From positions 1 through 64,000 of the forward strand of contig JAISIR010000001.1 in assembly GCA_031261985.1 (NCBI GenBank): a stretch of 64,000 bases of DNA, given 5' to 3'. Of this stretch, positions 18,664 to 29,133 are shown piece after piece. The notes beneath the pieces are model-generated. The model had not been told where the DNA came from. It saw nothing but the letters and a program-made list of their open reading frames with translations, and ran no database searches. How positions within the stretch are numbered: position 1 is the first letter of the stretch; each line of letters opens with the position of its first letter. The stretch is from Clostridiales bacterium (GTDB lineage Bacteria > Bacillota > Clostridia > Monoglobales > WRBX01). The translations under genes and the position numbers were made by a program.

Positions 18664-19131
18664 TTAATATTCTAAATCTGCAACCTTCCAATTTTTAGTT
18701 ATATTATAAAACTCGGTGGCTATTTTTTTAGCCTCGTTAATATTAAGGTTCATATAATTACCACACTCTTTGGGAGAATCGCCTGGCATATCGCCATCAT
18801 AATTGATTATATCTACTAAAATTTGATTAATTATGTTAATTGTCTTTTGGCTATCGCTATTTTTGACTAAAAAATAAAAGCCGGTTTGGCAGCCCATTGG
18901 TCCAAAATAAATGACATCGCTCGCGATTTGGCTATTGCGGGCGAAGGTGGCAAATAGATGCTCGAACGAGTGCATTTGGCTATTGGTAAGCAGCGGATAG
19001 TTAGGGTTGGCACTAGCATTAGGCTTGATAAAACGTAAATCGTAGGTAGTAATATCGCCATCTATACGCGATATATATATGCCAGGGTTTAAAGTTGTGT
19101 GGTCTATTGTAAAGCTGGTTATTTTGTTCAT
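18664..19131 (-). CDS. luxS: S-ribosylhomocysteine lyase (LuxS)
   Basis: DLRFIKPN, MHSFEHLFATFAR, FGPMGCQTGFYFL, MPGDSPKECGNYMNLN. Confidence 0.95.
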   Translation of the reverse strand: MNKITSFTIDHTTLNPGIYISRIDGDITTYDLRFIKPNASANPNYPLLTNSQMHSFEHLFATFARNSQIASDVIYFGPMGCQTGFYFLVKNSDSQKTINIINQILVDIINYDGDMPGDSPKECGNYMNLNINEAKKIATEFYNITKNWKVADLEY

Positions 19132-19146
19132 GGGCTGATTCCTTCT

Positions 19147-20058
19147 TTAAATACTTTCTTTAATTACTCTTTTTAAGTTATCACCTATTATTTTATCGGC
19201 AATTTTTGCGCCAAACTCGTTAGATAATAGCCTATAAACTTTGGGCATATCTTCCACACCGTTTATTCCCTTTGGCATTTGCTCTATTCCGTCAAAATCC
19301 GTGCCAAAGCCTAGCACATCTTCGCCACCGCGCGATAGAATATAATCGCAATGACGTAATATATCGTCAGTTGAATCCCCTAAAAATTGCGGATATAAAT
19401 TAATTCCAATAAAGCCATTGCGGGCTATAATTTGGTCTATTTGGTCGTTGGTTAAATTGCGCGGGTGGTTGGTTATTGCGCGGGCGTTAGAGTGCGAGGC
19501 GACGAAGGCTTCGCCATTGTTTAGAGTGCGGGCAACGTCGGTAAAACCATTATCAGATAAATGCGACACATCTACTAAAATACCTAGCGAGCTACAAGCT
19601 TTAACTACATCTATACCAAAATTAGTTAAGCCGCTACCGTTACCGCCTACGTTGCCGCTGCCCAACTCGTTTGTTCCGTTCCAGGTAAGGGTAATAAGGC
19701 GGATGCCACGATTGTAGAAATATTCAACATTTTGCAGTTTGCCCATAAGCGCCGAGCCGTTTTCGATAGTTAAAATTGCGTTTACTTTAGATGGCGCAAA
19801 ATCGCCACCTGTCCATAAATTTATGTAGTCTTTATTGGTATCGTATTGTTGATAAAACTTATCGAGCAATTGGTTACACCTTATAAATGGCTGGGGGTTA
19901 TTTGAATCTATCCAACAGGCAAATGCTTGAATAGATATAGCATTTTGCGCATTATTTAGCAGGCGCATGATATCTAGCTGCCCATTATTTTTAAGTAGGC
20001 TTTGGTTATTATCTAAAATTTTGTCTAGAGTGTCGCAATGGAAATCTGCAAACGTCAT
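19147..20058 (-). CDS. Membrane dipeptidase (peptidase M19)
   Basis: FADFHCDTLDKIL, LTLTWNGTNELGSG, DVSHLSDNGF, ASHSNARAITNHPRNL. Confidence 0.93.
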   Translation of the reverse strand: MTFADFHCDTLDKILDNNQSLLKNNGQLDIMRLLNNAQNAISIQAFACWIDSNNPQPFIRCNQLLDKFYQQYDTNKDYINLWTGGDFAPSKVNAILTIENGSALMGKLQNVEYFYNRGIRLITLTWNGTNELGSGNVGGNGSGLTNFGIDVVKACSSLGILVDVSHLSDNGFTDVARTLNNGEAFVASHSNARAITNHPRNLTNDQIDQIIARNGFIGINLYPQFLGDSTDDILRHCDYILSRGGEDVLGFGTDFDGIEQMPKGINGVEDMPKVYRLLSNEFGAKIADKIIGDNLKRVIKESI

Positions 20059-20204
20059 AATTTAATCGCCTCTGATATAATACTATTACAAGCCAGACCG
20101 TTAATTACTTCTGCGAATATCTTTCAATAAAATTTGCAAATTCATTCTTTTCCCACAAAACGGACTTCGCGTTTTGCGGGAGCCCTTTTAATTAAGCCTT
20201 TGCG

Positions 20205-20280
20205 CTCGTCGCGAATGAATCGCGCCTGCGCTTCTAAAGTAATTTTGTAATAAAATTGCATGAATCGCAATTTTATGTTT
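20205..20280 (+). repeat. Dispersed two-hairpin element, divergent copy B
   Basis: CGCG-aatgaat-CGCG (20210-20224), gcttctaaag, then ATAAAATTGC-atgaatc-GCAATTTTAT. Confidence 0.65.
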
Positions 20281-21979
20281 AATTACTCCTGCGTATATCC
20301 TTTAACAGAATCTGGAGGTTCATACGTCCATTATATTCGTTAACATTTAAGGTGCCGACAATATCGACAACATCGTTCATTATAAAGCTATCCATTAAAT
20401 GCCCCATGCCAAAGCCAATGGCGTCGATAGTTTTAGTGCCTTGCAGAAGCTTCATGCGCAGGTGCTTACCCTCGCTCATGGTGGTGCATAGCGTAACGCG
20501 CAGGTTACTCATTGCAAAAACCGGGATACTATTGCCCATGCCAAAAGGTTCTAGTGCTTTTAAATCTTCGATGCTTTCCATACTAACATCTTTAGAAGTT
20601 ATTTTAGCATCTATAAATAGTTTAGGCGTGGTGTTTTTAGCTGCGCCAACATTATTAGATGCATATTTGTTTATATCTTTTCTAAAATCGTCGATATTTT
20701 CTTGCATTATCGAAAGCCCAGCCGCCAAGCAATGCCCGCCAAAACGGTCTAGGTGCGAGCTACTATTAGTAAGTGCCTCAAACAGGTTAAATTCTTCGAT
20801 AGAACGTCCGCTGCCTTTGCCCTTGCCATCCTCCGAGATAGAAATTAGAATAGAAGGTTTGTAATACCGCTCGGTGATTTTGCTAGAAACTATCCCGACA
20901 ACGCCCTGGTGCCAATCTTTATGCGCGACGACAATTATTTTATCGTTGCTATATCCTTGTTTTTCGATGATATCTATTGCTTGCAAATAAATCTCATGCT
21001 CCATTTGCTGGCGGTGCTTGTTATCCTCTATTAATTGCATGGCTATCTCTTTAGCTAAATTGCTATCGTCGCAAAGGAACATATCGGCAGATTTTTTTGC
21101 GCTGCCAAGCCTGCCTGCGGCGTTGATTCTAGGTGCAATTACAAAACCTATCATGGCAGAAGTAATTGGCTTATTGGTAGGGTTGGTTGCCTCTAAAAGC
21201 GCGCGCAAGCCTTTGTTAGTAGATGTTGTGAAGTATTTTAAACCTAGCTTAACAAATGTGCGATTCTCGTCGGTTATAGGTGCGACATCGGCAACGGTGC
21301 CAAGGCATACAAAGGGGGAATACTCTTTTATTAACTCTTGCATTTTAGGCGAATCGACACCCTCTATTGCTTGGATAATTTTAAAGACAACTCCTACACC
21401 TGCAAGTTCTTTAAAGGGATAGCCGCAGCCAAATTGCTTAGGGTCTATCACGGCGGTGCATTTAGGTATATCCTCTTTGGGCTCGTGATGGTCGGTAACT
21501 ATTACCTTAAACTTGTCGTCCTCTACATTGCTTAGTTCTTGCACAGCAGTGATTCCTGTGTCGACAGTTATAAGCAAATTAGTGCCGCGTTGTTTAATAG
21601 TTTCTAACGCTTTTTTATTAATGCCATACCCTTCGTCCACACGGTCGGGGATATAGTAATCCACGTTAGCGCCACGGTCCTTTAGGTACATATATAGCAC
21701 CGAAGTCGAGGTAACACCGTCGGCATCAAAATCGCCATAGATGGTTATCTGCTCGCCATTTTTAAGGGCAGATGCAATATGTTCGACGCCCTCTTTCATA
21801 CCTTTCATCAAAAAAGGGTCGTAAAAGGCGGTGCTATCGTTTAACTTGCCATTTACAATTAGTTGAGGCCTGTTTTGAAGCACAAGCGCGGCTATTCTAC
21901 CTATTTTATATTGCTTCATTAAATTATTTACTTTATCTTCATCATTTTTTGCTATTACCCATTTTTTAGTTATATACAA
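20279..21979 (-). CDS. recJ: Single-stranded-DNA-specific exonuclease RecJ
   Basis: ITIYGDFDADGVTSTSVLYMYL; VTDHHEP; RINAAGRLGSA; SGRSIEEFNL. Confidence 0.95.
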   Translation of the reverse strand: MYITKKWVIAKNDEDKVNNLMKQYKIGRIAALVLQNRPQLIVNGKLNDSTAFYDPFLMKGMKEGVEHIASALKNGEQITIYGDFDADGVTSTSVLYMYLKDRGANVDYYIPDRVDEGYGINKKALETIKQRGTNLLITVDTGITAVQELSNVEDDKFKVIVTDHHEPKEDIPKCTAVIDPKQFGCGYPFKELAGVGVVFKIIQAIEGVDSPKMQELIKEYSPFVCLGTVADVAPITDENRTFVKLGLKYFTTSTNKGLRALLEATNPTNKPITSAMIGFVIAPRINAAGRLGSAKKSADMFLCDDSNLAKEIAMQLIEDNKHRQQMEHEIYLQAIDIIEKQGYSNDKIIVVAHKDWHQGVVGIVSSKITERYYKPSILISISEDGKGKGSGRSIEEFNLFEALTNSSSHLDRFGGHCLAAGLSIMQENIDDFRKDINKYASNNVGAAKNTTPKLFIDAKITSKDVSMESIEDLKALEPFGMGNSIPVFAMSNLRVTLCTTMSEGKHLRMKLLQGTKTIDAIGFGMGHLMDSFIMNDVVDIVGTLNVNEYNGRMNLQILLKDIRRSN

Positions 21980-22016
21980 ACTTTCCGTCCCCTTATAGTG
22001 GTTTTAGTTGGTTTTG

Positions 22017-24173
22017 TTATCTTGTCTTAATTTTGCGGCGGATAAATACTATTATTCCTGTTAAAAACAGACCTATTGGCAACACAACTAATGCAATAAC
22101 CGCCATAATAATCATTTGTTGGTTGTTAATTTGAATATACGTTGACTCTAAGCTTTTAGGCTGAACGTTTAACTGACTGCCAACGCCTGCCTGCCAATTT
22201 AGCGAGTTTAAGATTAAATCTTTATTAGTTTGAATATTTTGCAGGCTTATAAAGCTACTTCCGCCATAGGCTATTACGCTTGACTTTTTGTGCTGAATAA
22301 CGCCAGGGTCTAGCCCAGTTTGCAAGGCAAACGCTTCGGATTCTGTGTATGGTTTCTCGGCTAAATCTAATACTTTATAGCTTAGCCCTGCAACATATAG
22401 CGGGCCTTGGGTGTCGTGTTCTTCTTGCTCGGCTGTTGCAAAGTTTAAATCAGTTTTAGCATAGCTCACATCAGAAGTTTGAAGTAGCGGGCGTTGGATA
22501 ACTTCTGTATCGGTTATCTCTGCCATACTAACCGACCTAGCTTGCGGGAAGAGTATTGAGCGGTTAGCCTCTAATAAAGCTTTTGTCATATCGCTAGAAA
22601 GTAGTTTTGGAATTAAGCTTAAAGACGAATTGCTACCTAACATAGTGTAATCGGTTTCGATGACTAAATCGTTATTAAATTTTAATCCCCATTGTTGCAT
22701 AAAGGCAAATAGGTTAGGCAAATCGGCTACGCCAGGGTCTACCATTACTTGAACGCCTTTGCCAGAATTGACAAAGTTAGAAAGTCGAGCAATTTCGTCT
22801 GAAGTAAAATCGGTAGTTGGCGCAAGAATCATTATTACGTTAACATCTGGTAAGTTATCGTTTAATAAATTAGTAGGGAATGTTTCGATATTATTATCGG
22901 ATAGCACATCACCTATTCCCGAAGTGTCAAGTTGAATCTCGCCATGATTAATAGTTAGCCCCACATTTATTTTGCCGCCCTCGGTGACACCTAAAATCGC
23001 GGAAGTTATTTTAGGCTCTATTTGCAAGCCTGTTACCGTGCCATAAACAGCGTTCATAATGGTAAAGTCGGAATATTGTATAAGCCTAAAGGCATTAGTA
23101 TCGGTATTTTTAATGGCTACACTCCCACTTTCTACATTGGCACCTGCATCGCTAAACTGTTTAACGATAGCTGGGTTTTCCTCGGGGTTTACATACTCGT
23201 ACGTTACCTTTCCGTTAGAATTATCTGCGTATTTTTGAACAACAGAATCGATGACAGAATTGTTTCCTTCGTACATAAACACAGTTATTTTAATGTTATT
23301 ATTTAGTTTAGAAAGTATTGCTTTTGTTTCGTCAGAGATTTGATAAATTTGGGTAGTTGTTAGGTCGAAACCAATAGTTACCTTGTATTTATTAAGCAAA
23401 TAATCAGCAACTACATTGCCTGCAATAATTGAAATAACAACTAAGGCAACGACGGATTTTTTAACGAATCCTTTAACATGTTTACCACGCAGGCGGACGG
23501 TGGTGCAATATAAGAATATTGCGGTGAATGATATAAAATAAACAAGCGACATGATTAGCAATTGCCCGCCAACAAAGTCTTCAAACCTTATTAACACCGA
23601 TACCCACTCGATAACTTTGGCTATCCAGCTATTGTAAAACACAGATGAAGCTGCATTACCTAGCCATAAAATTAGTAGTAACGAGAAGGATATAACCGCG
23701 GCAATGATTGAATTTTGTGTTAGGCTGCTTGCGAACATTCCTAGTGATATTAGTGATGCGCCCATAAGAAAGTAGCCTATAAGCATGCTAATAGAGTTGG
23801 CAATAGGCGGGTCGGCAACTACGCACAACATTATTATGTAGATTACTATTATCATCAGCGATGCAGCAAAAAGCGTTAGCACGGCAAAGAATTTACCCAT
23901 TATAATTGCGCCTGGTTTAATGGGTGATGTTAATAGTAATTGGTCGGTTTTAGAGCGATGCTCCTCTGCTATTAATTGCATGGTTAAAATAGGAACAAAG
24001 AATAACAGGACTATTCCTATAGTATCGAAGAAATTTTCTAAATCTGCAATTTGGTAATAAATATTAATTATCGTAAAGAATATCCCAAATATTATTGCAG
24101 AAAAACCTAGAAAAACCCAGCCTAACAGTGAAGTAAAATAACGATGTAACTCACGTTTATAAATTGCAAACAT
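22017..24173 (-). CDS. ABC-2 permease fused to GldG-like substrate domain
   Basis: N-terminal six-TM permease (MFAIYKRELHRYFTSLLGWVFL...) continued by a GldG-like periplasmic region and C-terminal TM. Confidence 0.8.
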   Translation of the reverse strand: MFAIYKRELHRYFTSLLGWVFLGFSAIIFGIFFTIINIYYQIADLENFFDTIGIVLLFFVPILTMQLIAEEHRSKTDQLLLTSPIKPGAIIMGKFFAVLTLFAASLMIIVIYIIMLCVVADPPIANSISMLIGYFLMGASLISLGMFASSLTQNSIIAAVISFSLLLILWLGNAASSVFYNSWIAKVIEWVSVLIRFEDFVGGQLLIMSLVYFISFTAIFLYCTTVRLRGKHVKGFVKKSVVALVVISIIAGNVVADYLLNKYKVTIGFDLTTTQIYQISDETKAILSKLNNNIKITVFMYEGNNSVIDSVVQKYADNSNGKVTYEYVNPEENPAIVKQFSDAGANVESGSVAIKNTDTNAFRLIQYSDFTIMNAVYGTVTGLQIEPKITSAILGVTEGGKINVGLTINHGEIQLDTSGIGDVLSDNNIETFPTNLLNDNLPDVNVIMILAPTTDFTSDEIARLSNFVNSGKGVQVMVDPGVADLPNLFAFMQQWGLKFNNDLVIETDYTMLGSNSSLSLIPKLLSSDMTKALLEANRSILFPQARSVSMAEITDTEVIQRPLLQTSDVSYAKTDLNFATAEQEEHDTQGPLYVAGLSYKVLDLAEKPYTESEAFALQTGLDPGVIQHKKSSVIAYGGSSFISLQNIQTNKDLILNSLNWQAGVGSQLNVQPKSLESTYIQINNQQMIIMAVIALVVLPIGLFLTGIIVFIRRKIKTR

Positions 24174-25294
24174 TATTTTTCTCCTCCTTTGTTAGGTTTT
24201 TTGCTAGATTTTTTTGCGCCATCAGTTTTAGAAGTTTTAGAAGTTTTGGAACCGTTAGAAGCTTTAGCTTTATCCGTCGTTTTAGCGCGAGGTTTTGGCT
24301 TAGGCTTAGGTTTCGGCTTCTCTTCCACCTTTTTGGCTCCTGCTTTTTCTTTCTTTTTTGATATAGCTTCCGATACATCATCTTCTGAAATAATATCTAT
24401 CATCTCATCTATAAACTCTTTATCGGCTTCGCCAAAAGTTGCCTTCTTTTTAAGCAATTTTTGCACCATTTGCTCTATTTCTTCTTCGGTTAGGTTAGAT
24501 ATATCTGCCTCATCGGTAGCTTTAGCCTCTTTAGCTTGCTTAGCCTCTTGCTCGGCTTTTTCTTTCATACGCGCTGCAACGCCATCTGCACCCGTTAGCC
24601 CTAAAAATACATCTTCTAAACCTTTGTTACCTGCAACCTCGGCAAGTGTGCCATCGGCAACTATAACGCCTTGGTCTATTACTACAACTTTGGTAGCAAT
24701 AGCCTCGACTTCTTGCATTATATGGCTACTTAAAATAATGGTTCTATCTTTAGCTAACTCTGCTATACACTCGCGAACTTCCACAATTTGGCGCGGGTCT
24801 AGTCCTACAGTTGGCTCATCTAAAATTAGCAATAGCGGGTTGCCTATTAGGGCTTGAGCAATGCCCACCCTTTGGCGATACCCTTTAGATAGATTTTTTA
24901 TTAACTTGTTTTTTACATCGGTAATATTTACAAGCTCCATTACTTCGGTTAAATGTTGATTACGTGGTAAAGAGCTTTTTTTAAGCTGATACACAAATTT
25001 TAGATACTCCCACACCGTCATACCGTTATAAAGCGGAGGCTGCTCTGGCAAGTAACCGATTAGTTTGTGCGCCTTATAAGGCTCTTTAAAAACATCTATG
25101 CCTTCGACCAAAACTTCGCCACTATCGGGGAAGATATACCCTGTGATAATGTTCATGGTAGTAGATTTGCCTGCACCATTTGGGCCTAAAAACGCTAGGA
25201 TCTCGCCTTTTTCAAGCGTAAATGATACATCGCTAAGCACCTTATTACCCTTGCCAAATTGCTTGTTTATTCCTTTTACTTCAAGTGTGTTCAT
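24173..25294 (-). CDS. ABC transporter ATP-binding protein with long Lys/Pro-rich C-terminal tail
   Basis: FLGPNGAGKSTTMNIITGY; LSKGYRQRVGIAQALI; LLILDEPTVGLDP; tail KPKPKPKPRAKTTDKAKASNGSKTSKTSKTDGAKKSSKKPNKGG. Confidence 0.93.
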   Translation of the reverse strand: MNTLEVKGINKQFGKGNKVLSDVSFTLEKGEILAFLGPNGAGKSTTMNIITGYIFPDSGEVLVEGIDVFKEPYKAHKLIGYLPEQPPLYNGMTVWEYLKFVYQLKKSSLPRNQHLTEVMELVNITDVKNKLIKNLSKGYRQRVGIAQALIGNPLLLILDEPTVGLDPRQIVEVRECIAELAKDRTIILSSHIMQEVEAIATKVVVIDQGVIVADGTLAEVAGNKGLEDVFLGLTGADGVAARMKEKAEQEAKQAKEAKATDEADISNLTEEEIEQMVQKLLKKKATFGEADKEFIDEMIDIISEDDVSEAISKKKEKAGAKKVEEKPKPKPKPKPRAKTTDKAKASNGSKTSKTSKTDGAKKSSKKPNKGGEK

Positions 25295-25328
25295 ATAATT
25301 TCACTCGTTCCTTGTGTAATTTTTTATC

Positions 25329-27092
25329 CTATTCCACAACTTTAATATGCAATTCTTCTAGTTGTTTTATATCTACCACGTTAGGAGCGTTAGACATTAC
25401 CTCGCTTGCTGTTTGAACTTTAGGGAAGGCTATAACATCGCGAATACTATCGGCACCTGCTAGAATCATGGCGAACCTATCTAACCCATACGCCATGCCA
25501 CCATGAGGAGGAGTGCCATATTTAAACGCTTCCATTAAAAAGCCAAAGCGCGCCCATGCTTCGTCGGTTGTAAAGCCAAGAAGTTTAAACATCTTCTCTT
25601 GCAGCTCGGTATTATAAATTCTTAACGAACCGCCACCAAGCTCGTTACCGTTTAGAATTATATCGTACGCTTTAGCACGAACTTCGCCTGGATTAGTCTC
25701 CATTAAACTAATATCGCTATCGTTTGGCGCGGTAAATGGGTGATGCTTAGCAGTGTAACGCTTTTCGGTATCGTCATACTCTAAAAGAGGGAAGTCGACA
25801 ACCCATAAAAAGTTATAAAGCGATTTATCTATTAAATTTAAACGGGTTGCAAGCTCGCAACGCAGCGCACCTAGGCTATCGAAGACTACCTTGTTTTTAT
25901 CGGCTACAAAAAGGATTGTGTCGCCTACCTCAGCCTCTGTTTTAGATAGCAGCGCATCGGTCTCTTGCTTGGTAAGGAACTTGGCTATAGGGCTTTTAAG
26001 CTCGTCTTCGCAGACGTTTATCCATGCCATACCTTTTGCACCATAAATCTTGACAAAATCGGTTAAAGCATCTAAATCACGGCGGCTTAATTTATCCACC
26101 CCACCTTTAACGCATATTGCGCGGGCAGATGAACCTACTTTTGAGACAATATCGCTGAAAGTTTTAAACCCGCTGCCTAAAAAAACATCAGAGGTATCAA
26201 CTAATTCCATACCAAAACGAGTATCTGGTTTATCGCTTCCATACTTTTGCATGGCAACGTTATAAGGCATGCGTACAAAAGGCGTTTTAACCTCTACCCC
26301 TGCAACTTCCTTCATTACGCGGGCTATTAATCCTTCGTTGATGGATATTACATCATCTTGGTCGACAAACGACATTTCTAAATCCATCTGAGTGAACTCG
26401 GGCTGACGGTCGGCGCGTAAATCTTCATCCCTAAAGCAGCGAACAATTTGGAAGTATCTATCCATACCCGATAGCATTAGCAATTGCTTATATAGCTGAG
26501 GTGATTGTGGAAGAGCGTAAAAATGCCCTGGATTAACCCTAGACGGAACTAAATAATCACGCGCGCCCTCGGGGGTAGACTTAGTTAGCATTGGAGTTTC
26601 TATCTCTAAAAATCCGTTTTCGTCAAAGTAATCACGCGCAATTTTAGCAATTTTATGGCGCATGATGATATTTTTTTGCATATCGGGGCGACGTAAATCT
26701 AGGTAACGATATTTAAGACGCACTTGCTCGTTTGTATCGATATCGGCTTCTATCTCAAAAGGAGGAGTCTCTGCCTTATTAAGTAGAACCACATTGGTGG
26801 CAATAACCTCAATCTCGCCAGTTGGGATGTTTTTATTAATCGTCTCGCTTGAGCGTGGCTTAACCTCGCCTGTTATTTGCACGACATACTCGCGCGCTAA
26901 GCTTTCTGCCACTTTAAACGAATCTTTATCTAAATTTTCGTTAGCAACCGCCTGAACAATGCCCTCTCGGTCACGCACGTCGATAAAAATTACACCGCCA
27001 AGGTCGCGAGTTTTAGCAACCCAACCTTGGATAACAACGGTCTCGCCTATGTTTTTACTGTTTAATTGACCACACATGATAGTTCTTTTCAT
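25329..27092 (-). CDS. aspS: Aspartate--tRNA ligase
   Basis: QGWVAKTRDLGGVIFIDVRDREG; RYLDLRRPDMQ; FRDEDLRADRQPEFTQMDLEMSF; GLDRFAMILA. Confidence 0.97.
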   Translation of the reverse strand: MKRTIMCGQLNSKNIGETVVIQGWVAKTRDLGGVIFIDVRDREGIVQAVANENLDKDSFKVAESLAREYVVQITGEVKPRSSETINKNIPTGEIEVIATNVVLLNKAETPPFEIEADIDTNEQVRLKYRYLDLRRPDMQKNIIMRHKIAKIARDYFDENGFLEIETPMLTKSTPEGARDYLVPSRVNPGHFYALPQSPQLYKQLLMLSGMDRYFQIVRCFRDEDLRADRQPEFTQMDLEMSFVDQDDVISINEGLIARVMKEVAGVEVKTPFVRMPYNVAMQKYGSDKPDTRFGMELVDTSDVFLGSGFKTFSDIVSKVGSSARAICVKGGVDKLSRRDLDALTDFVKIYGAKGMAWINVCEDELKSPIAKFLTKQETDALLSKTEAEVGDTILFVADKNKVVFDSLGALRCELATRLNLIDKSLYNFLWVVDFPLLEYDDTEKRYTAKHHPFTAPNDSDISLMETNPGEVRAKAYDIILNGNELGGGSLRIYNTELQEKMFKLLGFTTDEAWARFGFLMEAFKYGTPPHGGMAYGLDRFAMILAGADSIRDVIAFPKVQTASEVMSNAPNVVDIKQLEELHIKVVE

Positions 27093-27141
27093 TTTTTTAT
27101 ATCACCTTTATAATAAATTTTTTGCGGGGTTTTTTAATAAA

Positions 27142-27225
27142 TACGCTTCGGCGGAATGAATCCGCCTACGCTTCTAAAGTTATTCGGATATTTTCGGCGA
27201 CAAGCTGCCGAAAATCTGTTTATAT
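27142..27225 (+). repeat. Dispersed two-hairpin element, copy C (between hisS and aspS)
   Basis: GGCGG-aatgaat-CCGCC (27150-27166), cttctaaag, ATTTTCGGC-gacaagct-GCCGAAAAT (27190-27215). Confidence 0.92.
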
Positions 27226-27226
27226 A

Positions 27227-28477
27227 TTACTTTAAGCTATTGGCTGATAAGCTGTTGAGTTCTACCTCTAAAGTATCGCCTGTCTGCATGTTTTTAAGCA
27301 TGCCTCTACCGCTTTCAACCTCGGTATCGCCTATAACAATAGAATACTTAGCACCAATTTTGCTTGCATATTTCATTTGCGCTTTAACGCTGCGTTTTAG
27401 CAAATCGGTTTCTATAGTCATACCTTTTTTACGCAGGTTAGTGGCAATTTCCATAGCTTTATCGTAAGCTTTATCGCCAATATTGGCAACAAATAAATCA
27501 CAAGTTGGGGCGTGGGGGATATCCACCTCGTATTTATCCAGGCACAAAAGCAAGCGTTCGACACCTAAGCCAAACCCGACAGCACCTGTTGGCTTACCGC
27601 CCATCTCTTCAATTAAGCCATCATACCTGCCGCCGCCACACACCGTCGATTGCGCGCCAATGCCTTGAGCAATGAACTCAAAGACTGTTTTGGTGTAATA
27701 ATCTAGCCCGCGAACGATGGACGTGTCTATTTTATAATCGATATTGTTAGTTTTTAAGGCATCTGTTACGCGATTGAAATGCTGTTGGCACTCATCACAT
27801 AAATAATCTATCATAACGGGTGCGCCTTTAGCAATTTCCTTGCATTTATCTACCTTGCAATCTAGCACACGCATGGGGTTTTTATCTAATCGCTCGCAAC
27901 ATAGCTCGCAAATATCTTTATCGGCAAAATAATCTTTTAACGCTTGGTTATACTTGGGCTTGCACTTAGGGCAGCCGATGCTATTTACGTTAACGCTTAA
28001 ATTGGTTAAGCCGACGCTCTCTAAAAAATGCTTAGCCAGCATAATTACTTCGATATCGGCTTCGGGCTCGTTGCTGCCTAATAATTCTATACCCAATTGA
28101 TGGAACTCACGCAGACGACCCGCTTGAGGCTTCTCGTATCTATAGCACGATGCTATGTAGCACAATTTAGTTGGCGCGCCGCTTGCGTGAAGGTTATTCT
28201 CGATATAAGAGCGGATGCTACCCGCGGTGCCTTCGGGACGCAGGGTAATAGACCGCCCACCTTTATCGTTAAATGTATACATTTCTTTTTGGACAACATC
28301 GGTGGTATCGCCTATCCCGCGTGAGAATAGCTCGGTATTCTCGAAAACAGGGGTGCGAATCTCGTTATATCCAAAAGTTTGGGCGCAAAGTATAAATTTG
28401 TCCTCAACATAACGCCATTTATAGCTTTCTTCAGGTTTTACATCTTTAGTGCCGCGTGGGGCTTGAATAGATTGCAT
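27227..28477 (-). CDS. hisS: Histidine--tRNA ligase
   Basis: QAPRGTKDVKPEESYKW; TLRPEGTAGSIRSY; YRYEKPQAGRLREFHQLGIELLG; RGLDYYTKTVFEF; GGGRYDGL. Confidence 0.97.
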   Translation of the reverse strand: MQSIQAPRGTKDVKPEESYKWRYVEDKFILCAQTFGYNEIRTPVFENTELFSRGIGDTTDVVQKEMYTFNDKGGRSITLRPEGTAGSIRSYIENNLHASGAPTKLCYIASCYRYEKPQAGRLREFHQLGIELLGSNEPEADIEVIMLAKHFLESVGLTNLSVNVNSIGCPKCKPKYNQALKDYFADKDICELCCERLDKNPMRVLDCKVDKCKEIAKGAPVMIDYLCDECQQHFNRVTDALKTNNIDYKIDTSIVRGLDYYTKTVFEFIAQGIGAQSTVCGGGRYDGLIEEMGGKPTGAVGFGLGVERLLLCLDKYEVDIPHAPTCDLFVANIGDKAYDKAMEIATNLRKKGMTIETDLLKRSVKAQMKYASKIGAKYSIVIGDTEVESGRGMLKNMQTGDTLEVELNSLSANSLK

Positions 28478-28508
28478 AAATTTTCACCTATTTACATTTG
28501 TTTTTTAC

Positions 28509-28537
28509 ATTATATAATTATTTCGTGATAATGTCAA
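28509..28537 (-). promoter_or_regulatory. sigma-A promoter for hisS (TTGACA-17-TATAAT)
   Basis: Reverse complement TTGACATTATCACGAAATAATTATATAAT. Confidence 0.75.
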
Positions 28538-28562
28538 GAAAATAATGGTGGAACCAATATTT

Positions 28563-29132
28563 TCACACTAAGTATTTATTGTCTACCCTCTCGTCGGCAA
28601 TGGTTGTTTTATCGCCATGGCCTGGCCAAACGGTAGTGGTATCGGGCAGGTTCATAAGCGATTTTTTGATATATTTCACCAAGCGATGAAAACTTCCGCC
28701 AGGTAAATCTGCTCTGCCAATAGTGCCTTTAAACAGAGTGTCGCCGCTGAACAAATTATCGCCCATTAGCAAGCTTATGCCACCTTTGGTATGCCCTGGG
28801 GTAAAGATAACTTTTACTTTAACATTGCCCAGCTCAATCTCTTCGCCACCCGTTACAAATATATCGGCATTGGCGTCTTCTAACTCGTCTTTATGCACAA
28901 TAATTTTTGCGTTAGGGAACTCCGCGCGTAAATTATCCAAACCTTTAATATGGTCAAAATGGACATGTGTTAAAATTATGTATTTAACTTGGTAATTGTT
29001 GGTTTTTATATACTCTATAACTGGTTTAATGCCCTGTGGAGCGTCTATTATGGCGATTTCTGAAGTTTTATCATCGCCTATTATATAGCAATTATTTCGC
29101 AACGCACCTAGGGTAAATTGCTTATTTATCAT
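28563..29132 (-). CDS. MBL-fold metallohydrolase
   Basis: LTHVHFDHIKGLD; FTPGHTKGGISLLM; FSGDTLFKGTIGRADLPGG; WPGHGDKTTI. Confidence 0.93.
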   Translation of the reverse strand: MINKQFTLGALRNNCYIIGDDKTSEIAIIDAPQGIKPVIEYIKTNNYQVKYIILTHVHFDHIKGLDNLRAEFPNAKIIVHKDELEDANADIFVTGGEEIELGNVKVKVIFTPGHTKGGISLLMGDNLFSGDTLFKGTIGRADLPGGSFHRLVKYIKKSLMNLPDTTTVWPGHGDKTTIADERVDNKYLV

Positions 29133-29133
29133 G

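Noticed and set aside
20352-21969. Multiple + strand ORFs inside recJ, and similar antisense ORFs inside rpoB, rpoC, relA, aspS, hisS, xseA
   Set aside because: Opposite-strand frames of highly conserved genes, no independent RBS/promoter or recognisable products.
24164-24857. + strand ORFs 24164-24361 and 24189-24857 opposite the ABC ATPase
   Set aside because: Antisense shadow of the low-complexity KP/K-rich tail; the - strand frame has clear Walker motifs.
27093-27226. T-box leader between hisS and aspS
   Set aside because: The spacer is filled by two-hairpin element C; no T-box AGGGTGGnACCGCG-like antiterminator sequence found.
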